A DNA stretch of 64,000 nucleotides, from positions 27,584,942-27,648,941 of the forward strand of contig QCXZ01000001.1 in NCBI GenBank assembly GCA_025024175.1, given 5' to 3'. The DNA is from Rhyzopertha dominica (Eukaryota; Arthropoda; Insecta; Coleoptera; Bostrichidae). The notes beneath the pieces were generated by a model. It did no database searches and was not told where the DNA came from. It saw only the letters and a program-made list of their open reading frames with translations. Below, piece after piece: positions 12,335-24,900 of this stretch. A program made the position numbers and the translations under genes. Within the stretch, counting starts at the first letter, position 1; every line of letters starts with the position of its first letter.

Positions 12335-13215
12335 TCAAAAGTGATGGTTATTTCTTATGCAATGGTCAGCAAAACCTGTTGTGCTTTTATTTGAGTTTAT
12401 ATTCGCAACATGTTCTTTAATTCTGTTTTTAATAACTCTACCTGATTGTCCTATGTATATCATGTCACATTGGATGCATTTTATTTGGTAAATGATGTTT
12501 TTGTTCAATCTATTGGATTTTGGCTTATTGTTAACTAGAAGACCTCCCAAATTGCACTTATTAACCTCTATTGCTTTTATTCCGAGTCTATTCAGCCTAT
12601 TTTTAACACAAACACTAACTCCTTTGACAAAATTTACTGGGGCAAAAATATGTTCTTTTTCATTGGTTAGCATTGTACAGCATTCTTTGTATTCTAACTT
12701 TATATTGCTGTTTAAGTATTTGGTCCACAATTTTTGTGTCGTATCCAATGTTAAAGGCTATTTGTTTAATTGTCGTCAATTCTTTTTCGAAACTTTCTTT
12801 TCTAAGTGGTATATTTATTAGTCTGTTTATTAAATTATAAAACACGGAATGCTTAATCTGTAACGATTGATTTGAAGAAGCCGGGATTGTAACATCTGAC
12901 TGTGTTGGTTTTTTATAAACTTCAAAGTCTGTTTTACTATTTTTTACCGACATTGATAAGTCCAGAAAATGAAGAACTCCATTCTTTTCTTTTTCTAGGG
13001 TAAATTGAATCTTTTTATTTATTGTATTTAAGAATTTTAAAAATACATCCAACTGCCTGGCAGTTCCCGTCCAAATACAAAAAATATCATCAACATATCT
13101 AGTCCAGAATAATACATTTTTAATAATTTCATTTTTCTTTGCAAAAAGCTTTTCTTCGAAATTTGACATGAAAATTTCGGCCAAAACTGGAGACAAAGGT
13201 GAACCCATTGGCAGT
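12335..13215 (-). pseudogene. Penelope-like element: reverse transcriptase plus GIY-YIG endonuclease
   Basis: The minus strand from about 13215 encodes DGLPMGSPLSP at the break point, then YVDDIF (catalytic aspartates present) and FLDLSM, which together are the signature of Penelope-like element (PLE) RTs. A frame change near 12700 leads into a C-terminal GIY-YIG module: YQIKCIQCDMIYIGQSGR, with the CxxC of the PLE subclass, then NRIKEH and a GFADHCIRNNHH tail. Known of the family: the RT copies element RNA and the GIY-YIG nuclease nicks the target. The N-terminal half of the ORF is missing and the 3' end is cut off at about 12330. It abuts an inverted copy of its own 3' end, typical of PLE insertions. 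Confidence 0.85.
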
Positions 13216-13221
13216 CCATCG

Positions 13222-13515
13222 AGCTATTAAAAACAGAATTAAAGAACATGTTGCGAATATAAATTCAAACAAAAGCACAACAGGTTTTGCTGACCATTGC
13301 ATAAGAAATAACCATCACTTAGATAAAAACGGGGGATTATCAAAGCTATTAGCAATCCAACTAAATATTAGTTACAAGATATTGTCAATTTCTTTTAAAC
13401 TACGTTAAACTATTAATGATAATTGTTTAGTGTACAGCAACTTATTAGAAAATAATTATGTTTACATTTTAATGTAAATGATAATGTAACTTTAAATAAA
13501 ATAGTTGTTTTACTA
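13222..13515 (+). pseudogene. Second Penelope-like 3' end, inverted relative to the first
   Basis: On the plus strand the translation from 13223 repeats the C-terminal GIY-YIG tail (KNRIKEH ... GFADHCIRNNHH), then continues past the point where the minus-strand copy is truncated, giving a further stretch to about 13408 and an AT-rich 3' region. The first 100 bp are a close inverted repeat of about 12335-12435. The junction at 13216-13223 fuses the RT of one copy head-to-head with the endonuclease tail of another. Confidence 0.8.
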
Positions 13516-16289
13516 TTCTGTATTGATACTCGTTTATTTAATACCAAATATTAATTTAACATAACAAAAAAAATGAATAAAAAGCAAGTGGTGTATGAAA
13601 CCTTTTGGACTCACTATATGGTTTTTTGTTTGGTTGAATAAGTGCTATATTAAACTTCCTACTTGTCTAATAGGTATTCTTATTGAGGAGAGGTACAGAA
13701 GAAAGAACAAAAATCAACAGAGACCCAAAAGTGACATGAGTAACGCATAAGTCAGTACGGTAGATCTGTTATGAATAAATTAAAGCCACAACTGTATATG
13801 TAGCACATTGATCGGAATTTGTGACGATTCCGTGGTTCAAGTATTTTTTACAGTACAATGGTATCTACTAATTCTGTTTTTTAACAAGGTAGAATCGAAA
13901 TGAAATTCTTATCATTGAAATAGATTCATCTGGGATCGTGTACCGACCTTTGTTTATAACTTTTGTGTACCTAATAAAATTCAGATTCAGATAAAAGCAT
14001 TATAAAATAAAAGAAATCGATGGATAACAGATATTTACATTTCTTAAATACCTACACAATCAAAAATTTTAAACGCGATGTTTTTCATAAAATCAGTATA
14101 AAAATGTCTACACAATATATTTACAGTTTGGAAAGATTCGCAATATTAAATAAACTGGAAGCCAATAGCAATTTGAACAAAATGACTGAAAGATAGGTGC
14201 GCATAATATATGGCACCCATTATATATTGAAGGTAAATTTTGTCGAAAACTGAGANTACGTTCTACTCGGAATGAGTTATAATCAATCATCGCTGTACAT
14301 ACAATACTGAACTTACATCAAGCTTAAAAGACACATTGCAAATAGTGTCTTAAAATAGCACAGAAATGAAGTAGGGGTTAGGATATAGCTTACTATATTT
14401 ATGATGAAATTTCATATTATTTTACCAGTTAGGACCACCAGACAAACAAAAAAATGGAAAAATAGAATACATTTTTAATCAAACAAAAATTATCTATTCG
14501 CAAAAGTCTACAACGACTTGAATGTGCAAGAAAGAGAATAAAATCAAAACCAATGGTTTTTGTTAGGAAAAATGTATCACGGTTAAGCTCAAGATATAAA
14601 TGACCTGACGTCATATAACAACAACAAATAACAATAAGGACGTTAATGAAACAATTTAATGGGTGACTTGTCAGTGGACTTTGTGGTGTTTTGAGGAGGA
14701 AATCATTTCCAGAGTTTATATTTCCTGCTTACCCATTAAATTTATGCATTCAAGATGCAGTTTATTAAAACCGAATAAGAGCCGACAACATAAAAGATAG
14801 AAGACAGTTGTAAGTTGTAAAGAAAATTATACGTAAATATGTCACGTAAAGCTCCGGTAAACAGAAAAGAGGGTCAAAAACGAAGGTTTTGTCGATTGCT
14901 ACAAGAATCAGTCTGAAGAAAGGGAAGTGCATACATTGCAGTACGCACGACGCGACGTTGAAAACGCAAATTTGCTGTAAATGAGAATTATAGCAGTTTT
15001 GCTAGTGGACAGAGTACAATGTTGTCTTCTTTTGCAGAAGTTTTCAAAAGAAACTGTTAAAGTGAGCAATGCTTATGTTGAACTGCACTATATCCGAATG
15101 AATTGATGCAATTTAAAATGTTTAATTGCCGTGTTTCTTTTTAACTGTAATTCCAAGTGGTCCGCATAATTAAACGTGTAGCGCGTTGTTCCAGTAGCTG
15201 ATAAGTAGAGAGGAACTCCGCCTTCATTCGGTTGAATAAATGGGGGTGCGATTTGTTTAAGACAAAAACGCAGCGCTATGAAAAAAGACGAGTGGAGTCG
15301 TTTGTATGGATAATTAACAGAAACGAGTATTTCGTGCTTGCAGGCCGTTTTATAAAAGCCGTTTTTTGCACAGAACAGCGAGAGGTATTCGAATGCTAAG
15401 CCCTTTCGCTCCCACTGCTTTCGGTTCATGGAGTTTAGCATTTCGGGATAAACGTTTTATGTTGTAATCTCTCTGTACGATGTATTTTTGGATATTCGAT
15501 GTTTTTTTTGGGCGTGGCGTGGAATTACAAATTTAGCTTGTTACCTCAGTATTTTAGCGCACGTATTTCCAACATAGAAATGACTATATTTTGCTATTTA
15601 AGAGAAACAAATAAAGAAATCATCTTTTAGGTTAGAAATAAAGAATTGGGCCGCTATTTAATGTAATTACTTTGTAGATTGAGCCTTCTTAATATATGAA
15701 TACTGGAAGCGATGTCTTTGTGATCCTACAGGATCTGGCCCAAAATATGGTCAGCTAGTTAACCCATATTCTACAGGAGACGAAAACTGTCTTGAAATCC
15801 AGTGTTTTAAAGAGTAAATTTAATATTGCAAGAAAATAAAGGCGCTCTCTATAGATATACCTTCTGGTTGTTCATCATTTAAAAAAATGAAGCCCAGTAC
15901 AAACGGTTCAAGTTTATATATCAGGAAGTCTTTAGACTTGGGTTTAAAGTACTGTAACAAAGCTCTGATACATTATTTTCAAAGTTATGTAACAATGCCA
16001 AAACTGGAAAACTAAATGTACATACCATACAATTGTAGAACCAACATTGAAATCATTAGTGAAAATACCTATTTGCTTTTACTTTATTCAGCCACTTTTT
16101 AAGAATAGCTTTCTAATTAAAATCAAACAAGACACAATAGTTTTAATTTGTTGTTCTGTGTGCACCTACATATGTATGTCCAATTGAATTTGCACTTGCG
16201 TGTATTATCAATAGATTGAAATGATTCCACCATTTGGAGAACTAAATAAGACATAAAAACATCACGGGTTTTCTGAAATTAAATAATTA
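13516..16289. other. 2.8 kb without a recognisable gene
   Basis: The only long frame is a 117-codon minus ORF at 15088-15441, in a somewhat GC-richer patch; I recognise no domain in it. The rest is AT-rich with short ORFs. A CRE-like TGACGTCA occurs near 14604. Confidence 0.4.
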
Positions 16290-16560
16290 ATTATTAATTT
16301 ACGGAGAGACCTAATGTATCGCTGTTTTTAAACAATTTCGGTATTTTCATTATATTTTTTTGGATTTTTGATGTCAACTTAAATGTTAATATGCTCATAT
16401 TTTTCGGAAGATGCATGGCCTTTGCTTTACCGACATTGAGCGATAATTTTTTCTGAGCAAAACTGCAATTTTCTACAATTCAGCATCTACTGCAAACACG
16501 GCATTATCCAAATTCGAATCCAAACACGCCAAATTAACCCATCCGCAAGAGGAACTTGAG
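16290..16560 (-). pseudogene. Non-LTR RT remnant (region after the YADD box)
   Basis: On the minus strand two frames together give a piece resembling the post-catalytic region of non-LTR RTs: KKLSLNVGKAKAMHL (compare the usual L-x-L-N-x-x-K-T-x-x-M), preceded in another frame by a NAVFAVDAEL segment. Short and frame-broken. It lies just upstream of, and opposite to, the plus-strand element at 16656. Confidence 0.35.
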
Positions 16561-16657
16561 ATATACCTACAGTAATATCTGTTAAAAAAACATGATTTAC
16601 CGTGGTAACTTGTTTGCTAGACGAACAAGGCGCAATCCACTTAACACTGTAGTATTT

Positions 16658-16674
16658 GGGTGGGTGGGTGAGGG
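16658..16674 (+). other. Potential G-quadruplex motif
   Basis: GGGTGGGTGGGTGAGGG: four G3 runs with 1-, 1- and 3-base loops, a classic strong G4 pattern. It lies at the 5' edge of the readable endonuclease ORF of the adjacent retrotransposon. Confidence 0.5.
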
Positions 16675-18837
16675 TGAGTGTTTCTGAGATAGTGCTTGCA
16701 ATTGGAGTTATATACAGGCCACCTCGTAGTGACTTTAATGTTTTTCTTGGTGATTTGGAGAATACAATAATTAATATTTATTCAGACTATAATTGTATCA
16801 TCTGTGTGGCGGATTTCAACGTTGATGTGCTGAATATTAACTCCGGATTGACTTCGCGATTGCTTTCGACTATGGAAACTTTTGAGCTTGTTCAACACAT
16901 AAGCGAGCCTACTCGTATATCCGAATTTTCATCCACAACCTTGGATCTAATATTTGCTACAAAAGAGTGCGTTGTGCATAGTGGTGTAATAGACCCTGGA
17001 ATATCGGACCATTGCCTTGTTCATTGCAGCGTGGACTTGCAGGTGCACACCCCAAGTAAGGTTACTTTTACTTGCAGCCCACTTAAAAATATTGATCTTG
17101 ATATATTTTAATATCATCTTGAGGGCCTCCCATTTGATCATATATATAACCTGAAGAATATTTATGATAAGATAGATTTTATGCAAAATAATTTTGGCGT
17201 TGTTCGATTTTCTTGCTCCTATCAGAACTGTTCAACATGGTGGAACTGCTTGTAAACCTTGGATTACTGATAACGTTAAGTTTATGCAGAGACTTCGTGA
17301 TAATGCTTTGCTTAGATTTAGAAGAACAAAAAATCCTGTTCACTGGTCATACTATAAAGAGTTACGTTATTTCACTAGAAGTGCAATACGCAATGAAAAT
17401 AAAGCATATTTAAGATATAAATTTTTACACGCTCGTCGTTCAGATGTGTGGAGGAAGCTTAGAGATCTTTAATGTCGGTTGATCTAGCCGAAGTCGTACT
17501 AGTTTGCTCGAGTCATTAAATAACGCTGAAAATGTTAATAGATATTTTTTTGAGTCTTCTGTAGGTGGAGGAACTTTAGACCAACATTTGCTAAATTTTT
17601 ACATGAATAATTCAGTAAAAGACATACGTGATCGTTTTTATTTTACGCCAGTTTTGGATGCCGATATTTTTAATGTAATTGCTTGGAAGCACGCAATAGT
17701 TTTTCCACTTCCAAAGATCAGTAATCCAACTGAATTTAAGCACCTCCGATCTATAAGCATCCTACCAGCATTTTCTAAGATATCTGAAAAATTGATGAAG
17801 ATGCAAGTAATCCAGTTTATAAATACCAATAAGTTATTTCCGGCTAAACAAACAGCGTCCTGGAATTCAGTGATGACTGCAAAAGTTTGGGCATAATTAT
17901 TGATCACAGGCTGAGGTTTGATAAACACGTTACCTATATATTACGTAAAGCTTATGCATCGTTGGCACTGCTTGGACGTTGGTTTAAAAAAGCTTCTTTG
18001 CGATTCTCTTGTGCTCTCTCATTTAAATTACTGCGACGTTGTTTATGGTCCCTGTTTGGATAGCTTCAACATAAAGCGAATCCAGAAACTGCAGAATAGC
18101 TGCTTGAGGCTAATTTACGGTATACTCCGCAGATGTCGCGTGTCCCACAGATTGGTGGAAGCTGGTTGGCTCAGTATGATCAACAGGCGTCAGCTGCATA
18201 TGTCATGTTTTTTTCTACAAAATAATAAAATATAAATCCCCGCCATACCTGTAAATAGACTGACTCTCAGGACTGACGTACACAATGTTAACATCCGTAG
18301 AAACGATTTACTTACTATTCCGCAGCATAAAAAGCAACTGTTTAAGCGCTCATTTTCCTACAACATTGCGTCTGTCATGAATGGTCTGGATGTGGCTGGG
18401 TTTTCGCCATCCGTCAATGCTTTTAAATTACAGCTTAAACAACAACTCCTTCGATCGCAGTGACATTTGTTGCTGATATTATAATCACATCATTCTGGAT
18501 TGATGGTATACATTGCATGACTTTAACATCTTGGCTCTTTCTGTCTCTGAATTTCACTTTATCTTCCTCTTCCTTTCCTTTCTTTCTTCTTGATGTTTCT
18601 TGCGTGTTCTCACTGTCTATCTATCACTGTTCATTTTCCATTTGCATTTCATTTTCTGTTAAATCCGTTTTCTAGGTGATGCGTAATTTTAGGATAGTAT
18701 AGTTTTAGTTTATGAGTGTGCACTGTGGAAGATCAGAGCTGTTACTTACTGGTTTCAGCATCTGAACAGTGTACCTTTTGTTGTTTAGAGTCATATTTTA
18801 GTTATGTTAACTTTAATGTAACCACATCAATAAAAAA

Positions 18838-18838
<1 letters not shown>

Positions 18839-18869
<31 letters not shown>

Positions 18870-18870
18870 T
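18839..18870 (+). repeat. (ATT)n microsatellite, 3' tail of the retrotransposon
   Basis: About 11 units directly after CATCAATAAAAAAT. Simple-repeat tails are usual for CR1/L2-like non-LTR elements, so this probably marks the true 3' end. Confidence 0.85.
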
Positions 18871-18888
18871 ATATTAAAGTATACATAT

Positions 18889-19249
18889 CAGGCGCGTAAT
18901 GGAGGTAAATACCCCGCCCCTTCCCAAGACGGTGGGAGTACTGATGGCTGATGAGTAACGAACGCTTCTACGGAACACATTCGAATCTAAAGCTTCGCTT
19001 AGTGACACCTAACGTGTGAGGAAGTCATGTTCATGGGATGTGAAGATAGATGTTTCCCATACCTATAATAGTTAGATTTGCAAATAAAAAATGTAGAAGT
19101 CTAGACTTTGTTTTGTGATTTTCTTAAAAATTCTTGTTTCAAACTAACAGGTTTTTTGTGTTACCTAAATGAAAATCATAAGTAGGTATTTTTGTTTGAA
19201 CTTAATCATTACCCCCCCCCCCCAAACAAAATTTCTAGATACGCCACTG
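18889..19249. mobile_element. hAT-like non-autonomous MITE, 361 bp, with 8-bp target duplications
   Basis: The ends are inverted and match in 8 of 10 bases (CAGGCGCGTA and, reversed, CAGTGGCGTA), with the CA..TG termini of hAT elements. The element is flanked by ATACATAT at 18881-18888 and again at 19250-19257, a perfect 8-bp target duplication as hAT transposases make. It has no coding capacity. It includes a run of 12 C at 19212-19223. It inserted 18 bp downstream of the retrotransposon tail. Confidence 0.8.
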
Positions 19250-19257
19250 ATACATAT

Positions 19258-21140
19258 CTATTGTTTCAAGTTGTATTTCGAAATCTAGAAAACAAATAGC
19301 TACCGTATATTTTTTGCTCTGGAACCAAATAGATTTTTTATAAATAACTTATTTTTGTCAAAAACTGAAAAAAAAATTGCAAATTAAGAATTATGATGCA
19401 AGTCTAATAAAAATATAGGTAATATAATATATATCAAGCATATTTTGAAAAAAGCAAAACCCAGTTACAATTTGGATTGTTTCAACCATAGAGCTGTAGA
19501 GATGAACACCGAGAAGTTAAAAGAGTATTGTCAACAACTTTTGATACCCGCCATCAACTAAGTTATCTGCTTCCCTCAACGTTCGTGATGTGTCTGACCA
19601 AAGTCCACGTCAGTAACACAGCGCATAGCCAATTACAGTGGTATATAACTACAGCAACTTGAAGACAAACTTCGGAACATCTGCACAAGCCCGAAGTTCG
19701 AAAGGTGTCAACACACCTAAGCGCATTAGGTACATAAACAGGTAATTTATACTATTAGATGCGCAGCTGTTAGTAGTCCGCGAAATTAATGATATTATTA
19801 CATTAAACATGCATAATAGGTGTTGACTTTTAAAGCAAATGCTAATTATGGTTCAGAACATGTTGCGACTCGACCGACCTTATGTGTTTCTTATGCAATT
19901 TAAGTCAGGTTGCCTCATACAAATTTAGTATAAGAATAGTCAGACCTCAATACTAAACAAATTCTAGGCAGTTGACTTTCAAGAAAATATATCAGCATGA
20001 ACCCTGTGTATTGTTTTGTCAGATAGGTTTTTCGCTACCCTAAAACTTACACCCTGACTGCCTATTTAGCAGTAGTTATAAATTTTCCGTCAATAATACA
20101 GACTGTTTATTGCTGCTACTGCCTACATACTATGTTACGATTACGTTACTCCAATAAAATAATGCTTGTTTTTTAATCTATTTAGAGTAATTTCTTTTCA
20201 ACTTATGTTGAACAGATTCTTGCAGAACTGACTGAAGCTAAGAAATACTTAAAAGCATACGTTTAGTTCAAAAGAACTACATATATACTACAACTCCTTA
20301 GTCAACCACCCTTGAAATTTACATTACCTCTTTAAAAAACATAACGCCCTATAAAATATCGAGATCTCGTAGTTTTTAATGATAGGCATTAATGCTTTCT
20401 ACAGTACTGTTCAGAATATAATGTATTATTATGCGTTTCTTTGATTCTCTAGTTACTTTAATTTATTGGGGCCAAACAAATTTATTATGCAACGTTATTG
20501 ATATGAAGACTCATTTTTGAGAACTCAAAATATTTTAATTATTTTATCGTGATTTAATAATTTATGCATTACGAAATAGGTTTTTTACAAACATGTCGTT
20601 CCTTGTATTTAGCAACAAGAATTTTTAAAAGCGACCAGATATGTTACTGTACTAATCATTGCTACAATAGGGCGATAAAAAAATCAAAACGCACAAAAAT
20701 TTTCGCAATCACATGAACACGAATCAAGATGATAGTGTAACGAGGTTAAAATAAAAGTAATATAAAATGTGTGGCTCTTTCTTTTCGCAGTTTTTACATT
20801 CCGATGCAATGTGTTTTTACTCGTATTCTAGAGGTTATCAGGACATTAATTAATTTGCGACTTAACTATTTTTTGTACATATACATATAGGAATAACTGA
20901 AGTTATTACAAAATGCAACAAACGCTCGTATCTTTAAGACCTCTAAAATGTAAAATCAGGTTGAAAAAAGAGTGTAAAATGTTTTCAGGTGTAATAGTGT
21001 GGGTCAAGTGAACAAAAAAGTCTTAATAAATATGGTTCCTGTTTCGGAGATATGGAAGACTATTCTTCTTTTACATGCTTTTAGTTAGCTGATGTTTTGT
21101 TAAATAAACATTAAGTATTTGACTCTTGTCAGTGACAAGT
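19258..21140. other. 1.9 kb without a recognisable gene
   Basis: AT-rich, no ORF above 60 codons, no clear repeats. Sequence near 21000-21100 may be the eroded 5' part of the transposase remnant that follows. Confidence 0.45.
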
Positions 21141-21149
21141 ATTCCTTTG

Positions 21150-21450
21150 AATCAGAGGCAACAAATGTAGTTCCAGTATGATAATGCCCCAATTTATTTC
21201 CTGATTTGCCGTTAAAGAGCATTTACACCAAATTTTTCCTCGTAGGTAGGTAGGAAGGCGCTGACCTGTATTATGTGCTGCAAGACGCCTGATTTTAACC
21301 CTCTACATTTCTTTTTTATATACGTTTGAAAACACTGCTCCGTGAATTACTGTAAATAGCCTTGAGGAGCTGCAGATACAAATTAATAAAAAATTTCAAC
21401 AAATCTTACCCAAAAAGGAGGTTTTAGAAAGAGCAGGACACTGAACTTCT
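21150..21450 (+). pseudogene. Decayed mariner-related DDE transposase, C-terminal part (copy 1 of 3)
   Basis: Frame-broken reading gives FQYDNAPIYF (the Q-D-G-A/C-P-x-H catalytic block, second acidic residue kept as D), a worn IGR-like segment, then TPDFNPLHFFF (normally R-S-P-D-L-T-P-L-D-F-F) with the third acidic residue kept, and SLEELQIQINKKFQQILPK, which matches the C-terminal helix of this family. These motifs define the group of insect mariner-related transposases that often carries an N-terminal DUF4817-type helix-turn-helix. Frameshifts and stops make it a relic. Confidence 0.5.
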
Positions 21451-21492
21451 CATGTAACTTTTTTTTGTTATAAGCTTCCCTTGTTTGTTTAT

Positions 21493-21510
21493 TGGTTGGT
21501 TGGTTGGTTG
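21493..21510. repeat. Short (GGTT)n run
   Basis: About four units of TTGG/GGTT; a minor simple repeat. Confidence 0.7.
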
Positions 21511-21973
21511 CGAAGAAATGTTTCAAAAATGACCCATGTTTGCTAAGACTTTTCTGCTAATTTTGGTCTATACCTTTACGTGTTTAAATATCTTAAACTC
21601 TTTTTTAAGACCCTGTATAACTAAACAATGTTCCTTTAATTATTCTTTTATAGGAATTCACACTATACTATACAAGTAGTTGATTCACAAGAATGAAGCC
21701 CTAATAAATCCTGTTTAATAGTATACTAAAGCTTTGATTTTGTGAGTATGTCTATAGTATGCACCATTCTATAATCAAATTGAGGTTTTTAAACGTACAT
21801 CAGCTGTCTGTTGGTTCACTTAGCATGATTTTCCAATACCACATAACTTGATTTTCTTTCTAATACATTACGCACATAAAACAGTATCGTGATGAAGGGC
21901 GGAAAATAGTATAGTTTAGCTAGGTAAAACATGGTTTTATTCACATGATGTAAAAAAGGTCTTGCTGGTGGTA

Positions 21974-24900
21974 CACCCGCGGACATAGAAAATGTGACGA
22001 TCTAGCCGGGCGGCGTATTTTGGTTCACAACGGCGCAGGTGGAGCCATTTATATTATAGCACTGAAAGTTATGCTACCGTTACAACACTCCTCGGCGTTT
22101 TAAGTTTCAGATATTCGAAAATTCATATGCTTGCTACCTTACAAGTTTACTCCGCTCCGTTTGGTTGGCCAGTTTTCAGTTTCATTTGTTTGTTTGCTCG
22201 CAATGATAAAGTTTAGCAAAGGTGAACAATTATCACGACTGACAAGCAGATAGTGGAAAATGTAACTTTTTTTAGTGAAAGTAAGTTTGTGTTTATTTTG
22301 TGCATATTTCCATTCGCACTTTGGAAACTGTCTAAAGTAAACTCTGCCTATATTCTTTAATAAAATTAGATGACTAAGAAAACAAATTATTTATTGCAAA
22401 AAAAATTGAGCAAGGACATTGCAATATTGCAGGTTGCAAGAAGCAATTACTACAAATAAGTATGCAGGCAATTGAGATATTAGTGAAAATATCAAACAGT
22501 GGTAAGGATATTTTAAATCTGATCTAAACTGAATATAACAGAAACATTGATATAATATAACCTCAATAGAAGTAATATAAACTTATTATTATTAGTATTA
22601 GCTTGGAAAAAATTATTTTTCTTTGAAACGGTTTACTTTAGACAAATTTGCAGAGAGGCAAATTTATAGATACTTGAAGCGGCTTTACAATGAAATAACC
22701 GTAGTTGTGGTTATTACAAGTGTATCTGGGAAGCAAAAAACACAACTTCCGTTTTGGAAATGTGTCAAATTTTTTATGAATAATGCTTCTAAATAAGCAT
22801 AATCATAATTTTGTTAAATTTTGGAGGGCTATAACTTATAAGAGTTTGGAANTAGANAGGTAATAAAAATGTATGTGTGTTGTAAGTAATTGCTGCATAT
22901 ATTGTATTCCTTTACACTGTTGTCTAGCACTCATACAGTACTATTTATTCGAATTTGATTTGGACTGAATAAAACAAAGCAGTGGATATCTTTGNAACCG
23001 CTAAACAATATGGATANCAAATTTACATTGAAATATAAGATGCCTTCGGACCAAGCCAGTTTACATGTTTTCTTAAGTAAACCCTAGTGAAAGTGGAACC
23101 CTAGCAAACTGGTAAGCCGAGGANTNCACTTTTTGCGGAGCGATCTGTTAGCTACCCTTAGTTTACAATGAAATTGAGTGATACAAAAATAGTATCATTT
23201 GTAGTACTCGTAATTTGAGTCGCGTAAGAAGCTAAGGCACATTGGAATCTGTTATTACCTGGGTGTTCTGCGAAACTCGATGCATTGTCACTTCTCTGTA
23301 TTTGTAAAGGATTACTTACCTATACTTTCCGGTTTTAAAACTTTTATGGCCCTACGGTGTGCAAGCGAAAGGCCCGATAACATGTTTCCTAGCAAAATTT
23401 TTGTTTGGGCGCTTGCCCGGAATTATTTCACCTATCGCGAGAGCTATTAACCAGAAATATCGTAATCTTGAGACTTCGAGATAAAACTTTGATAGTTCAG
23501 AGAACTATTCTGAAATAAAGTTAAAAAGCAAAAATAGTTCAATATCACTTGCACATAAACGCAATCAACAATCATATTTTTAACATTGACGCACAAATGA
23601 GAATTTAAATTATATATGCCATGTGAGTTACTAAAACTATACCTATACTTATAAACGAATCCACTTTTCCAGAAATTCTGAAAATTAATGGACTCCCACG
23701 CAGAAAAAGTACTAAAATCAGTTTAATATTTCAGTTTCAACCTTTTTATTAATATAATTCCATACCACCTTTCCATATTTTAATCAATTTTATTCATATT
23801 GACACATTTGAAGATTAATTATTATTACTTATAACTGAACTCTTTTTTCCTTTTAGTATGTGCTTAGTACTATAATTGCGAGTATTATTTGTCCCTATAA
23901 ATTTTCGGTGCAGCAAACTGTTTGGAAGAACGGCAAAAAACCGTCACCTAAAAAACCGGTTTTTCCTAAATATCTCCGAAAATACTTAATATATTCAAAA
24001 AGTGAAAATACGATCAGATAGGAAACAAAATTTTCCACAAAAAGTGTTTTAAAAGCTTTCCAAAACACTACATTTTGTACCCTGCTCTCACAATTTTTTT
24101 TAATTTTGCTATTAGATAGAAAATCTAATTTCTAGTCGAAAAGCACTGTTGTAATTTTTTATTAAGTTAATAATTTTCGAGTTATTAAAAAAAAGGTTTT
24201 AAAAATTTACAGATTTTTGCTAATATTACGAGAACCGTTTGTTGTTCCAAAAAATATGTAGAGCCAAAAATTGATCGTACGAGTATAATATAAGAAATAA
24301 AAGCGTAAATGTCATTTTGACAATTGGATGTGGAAGTATTGATTCAATTTGCAGCGGGTTTGTGAAGAACAAGCACTTTTGCTTTTTAAAATATTTTAGA
24401 ATGGCTCTCGTATCTATCAAGGCTTTTTCGAAGTCCCCTGATTACGATTTTTCTGGTTAATGAAATTTTCGCGATGATGGGTGAAATAAGTCCGGGCAAA
24501 CGGTCTAACAAAAATTTTACCACGAAACATGTTATCGGACCTGCCGCTTGCATCGCCGGGGGGCCATATAAAAGTTTTAATACCGGAAGGTCCATCGCAA
24601 ATACAGACAATGCATATTGTTATTACCTGCATCCAGTTTCGCAGAACAACCAGGTAATAACAGACCCCAATGATTACTTATGCGGCTCATATCTTATTGC
24701 AAGATTACTTGAATGTTGATACAGTTTAAAATTACTACAAATGATACTATATATGTATCACTCAATCTCGTTGTAAACTATAAGGGCAGCTAACAGATCG
24801 AACCGGAAAAAGTGCAGTCATCAGCTTACTAGTTTGCTAGTGTTCCAAATAATTATCATTAAGAATGCACTTTTATTTTTTAATGCATAAACTTCAGGTT

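Larger units (their letters stand above)
16656..18870 (+). mobile_element. Non-LTR retrotransposon, internally deleted, with (ATT)n tail
   Basis: One plus-strand element read in broken frames. The APE endonuclease C-terminal part (16656-17111) shows GVIYRPP, ADFNVD, PTRI and SDHCLV. The linker (17194-17472) has PWITDNVKFMQRLRD and a basic segment. The RT start (17504-17860) has HAIVFPLPK and LRSISILPAFSKISEKLM. After that the central palm, including YADD, is missing: the sequence jumps near 17860 to the post-catalytic region (LGIIIDHRLRFDKHV, then RIQKLQNSCLRLIYG at about 18070) and to a C-terminal end with HKKQLFKRSFSYNIA, stopping at 18462. An untranslated region runs to an (ATT)n tail at 18839-18870. 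The motif set is closest to CR1/L2/Jockey-type elements; I cannot fix the clade. First ORF absent (5' truncation is usual); inactive. Confidence 0.85.

Noticed and set aside
15088..15441. 117-codon ORF as a host gene
   Set aside because: No recognisable domain, no splice or promoter context, and surrounding sequence is typical repeat-rich background.
19212..19223. C12 run as an assembly artefact
   Set aside because: It lies inside a MITE with exact 8-bp target duplications, and such runs are plausible there.
24474..24719. 81-codon plus ORF in the foldback arm
   Set aside because: It overlaps the right arm; its mirrored left-arm counterpart is not open, so there is no sign of coding conservation.
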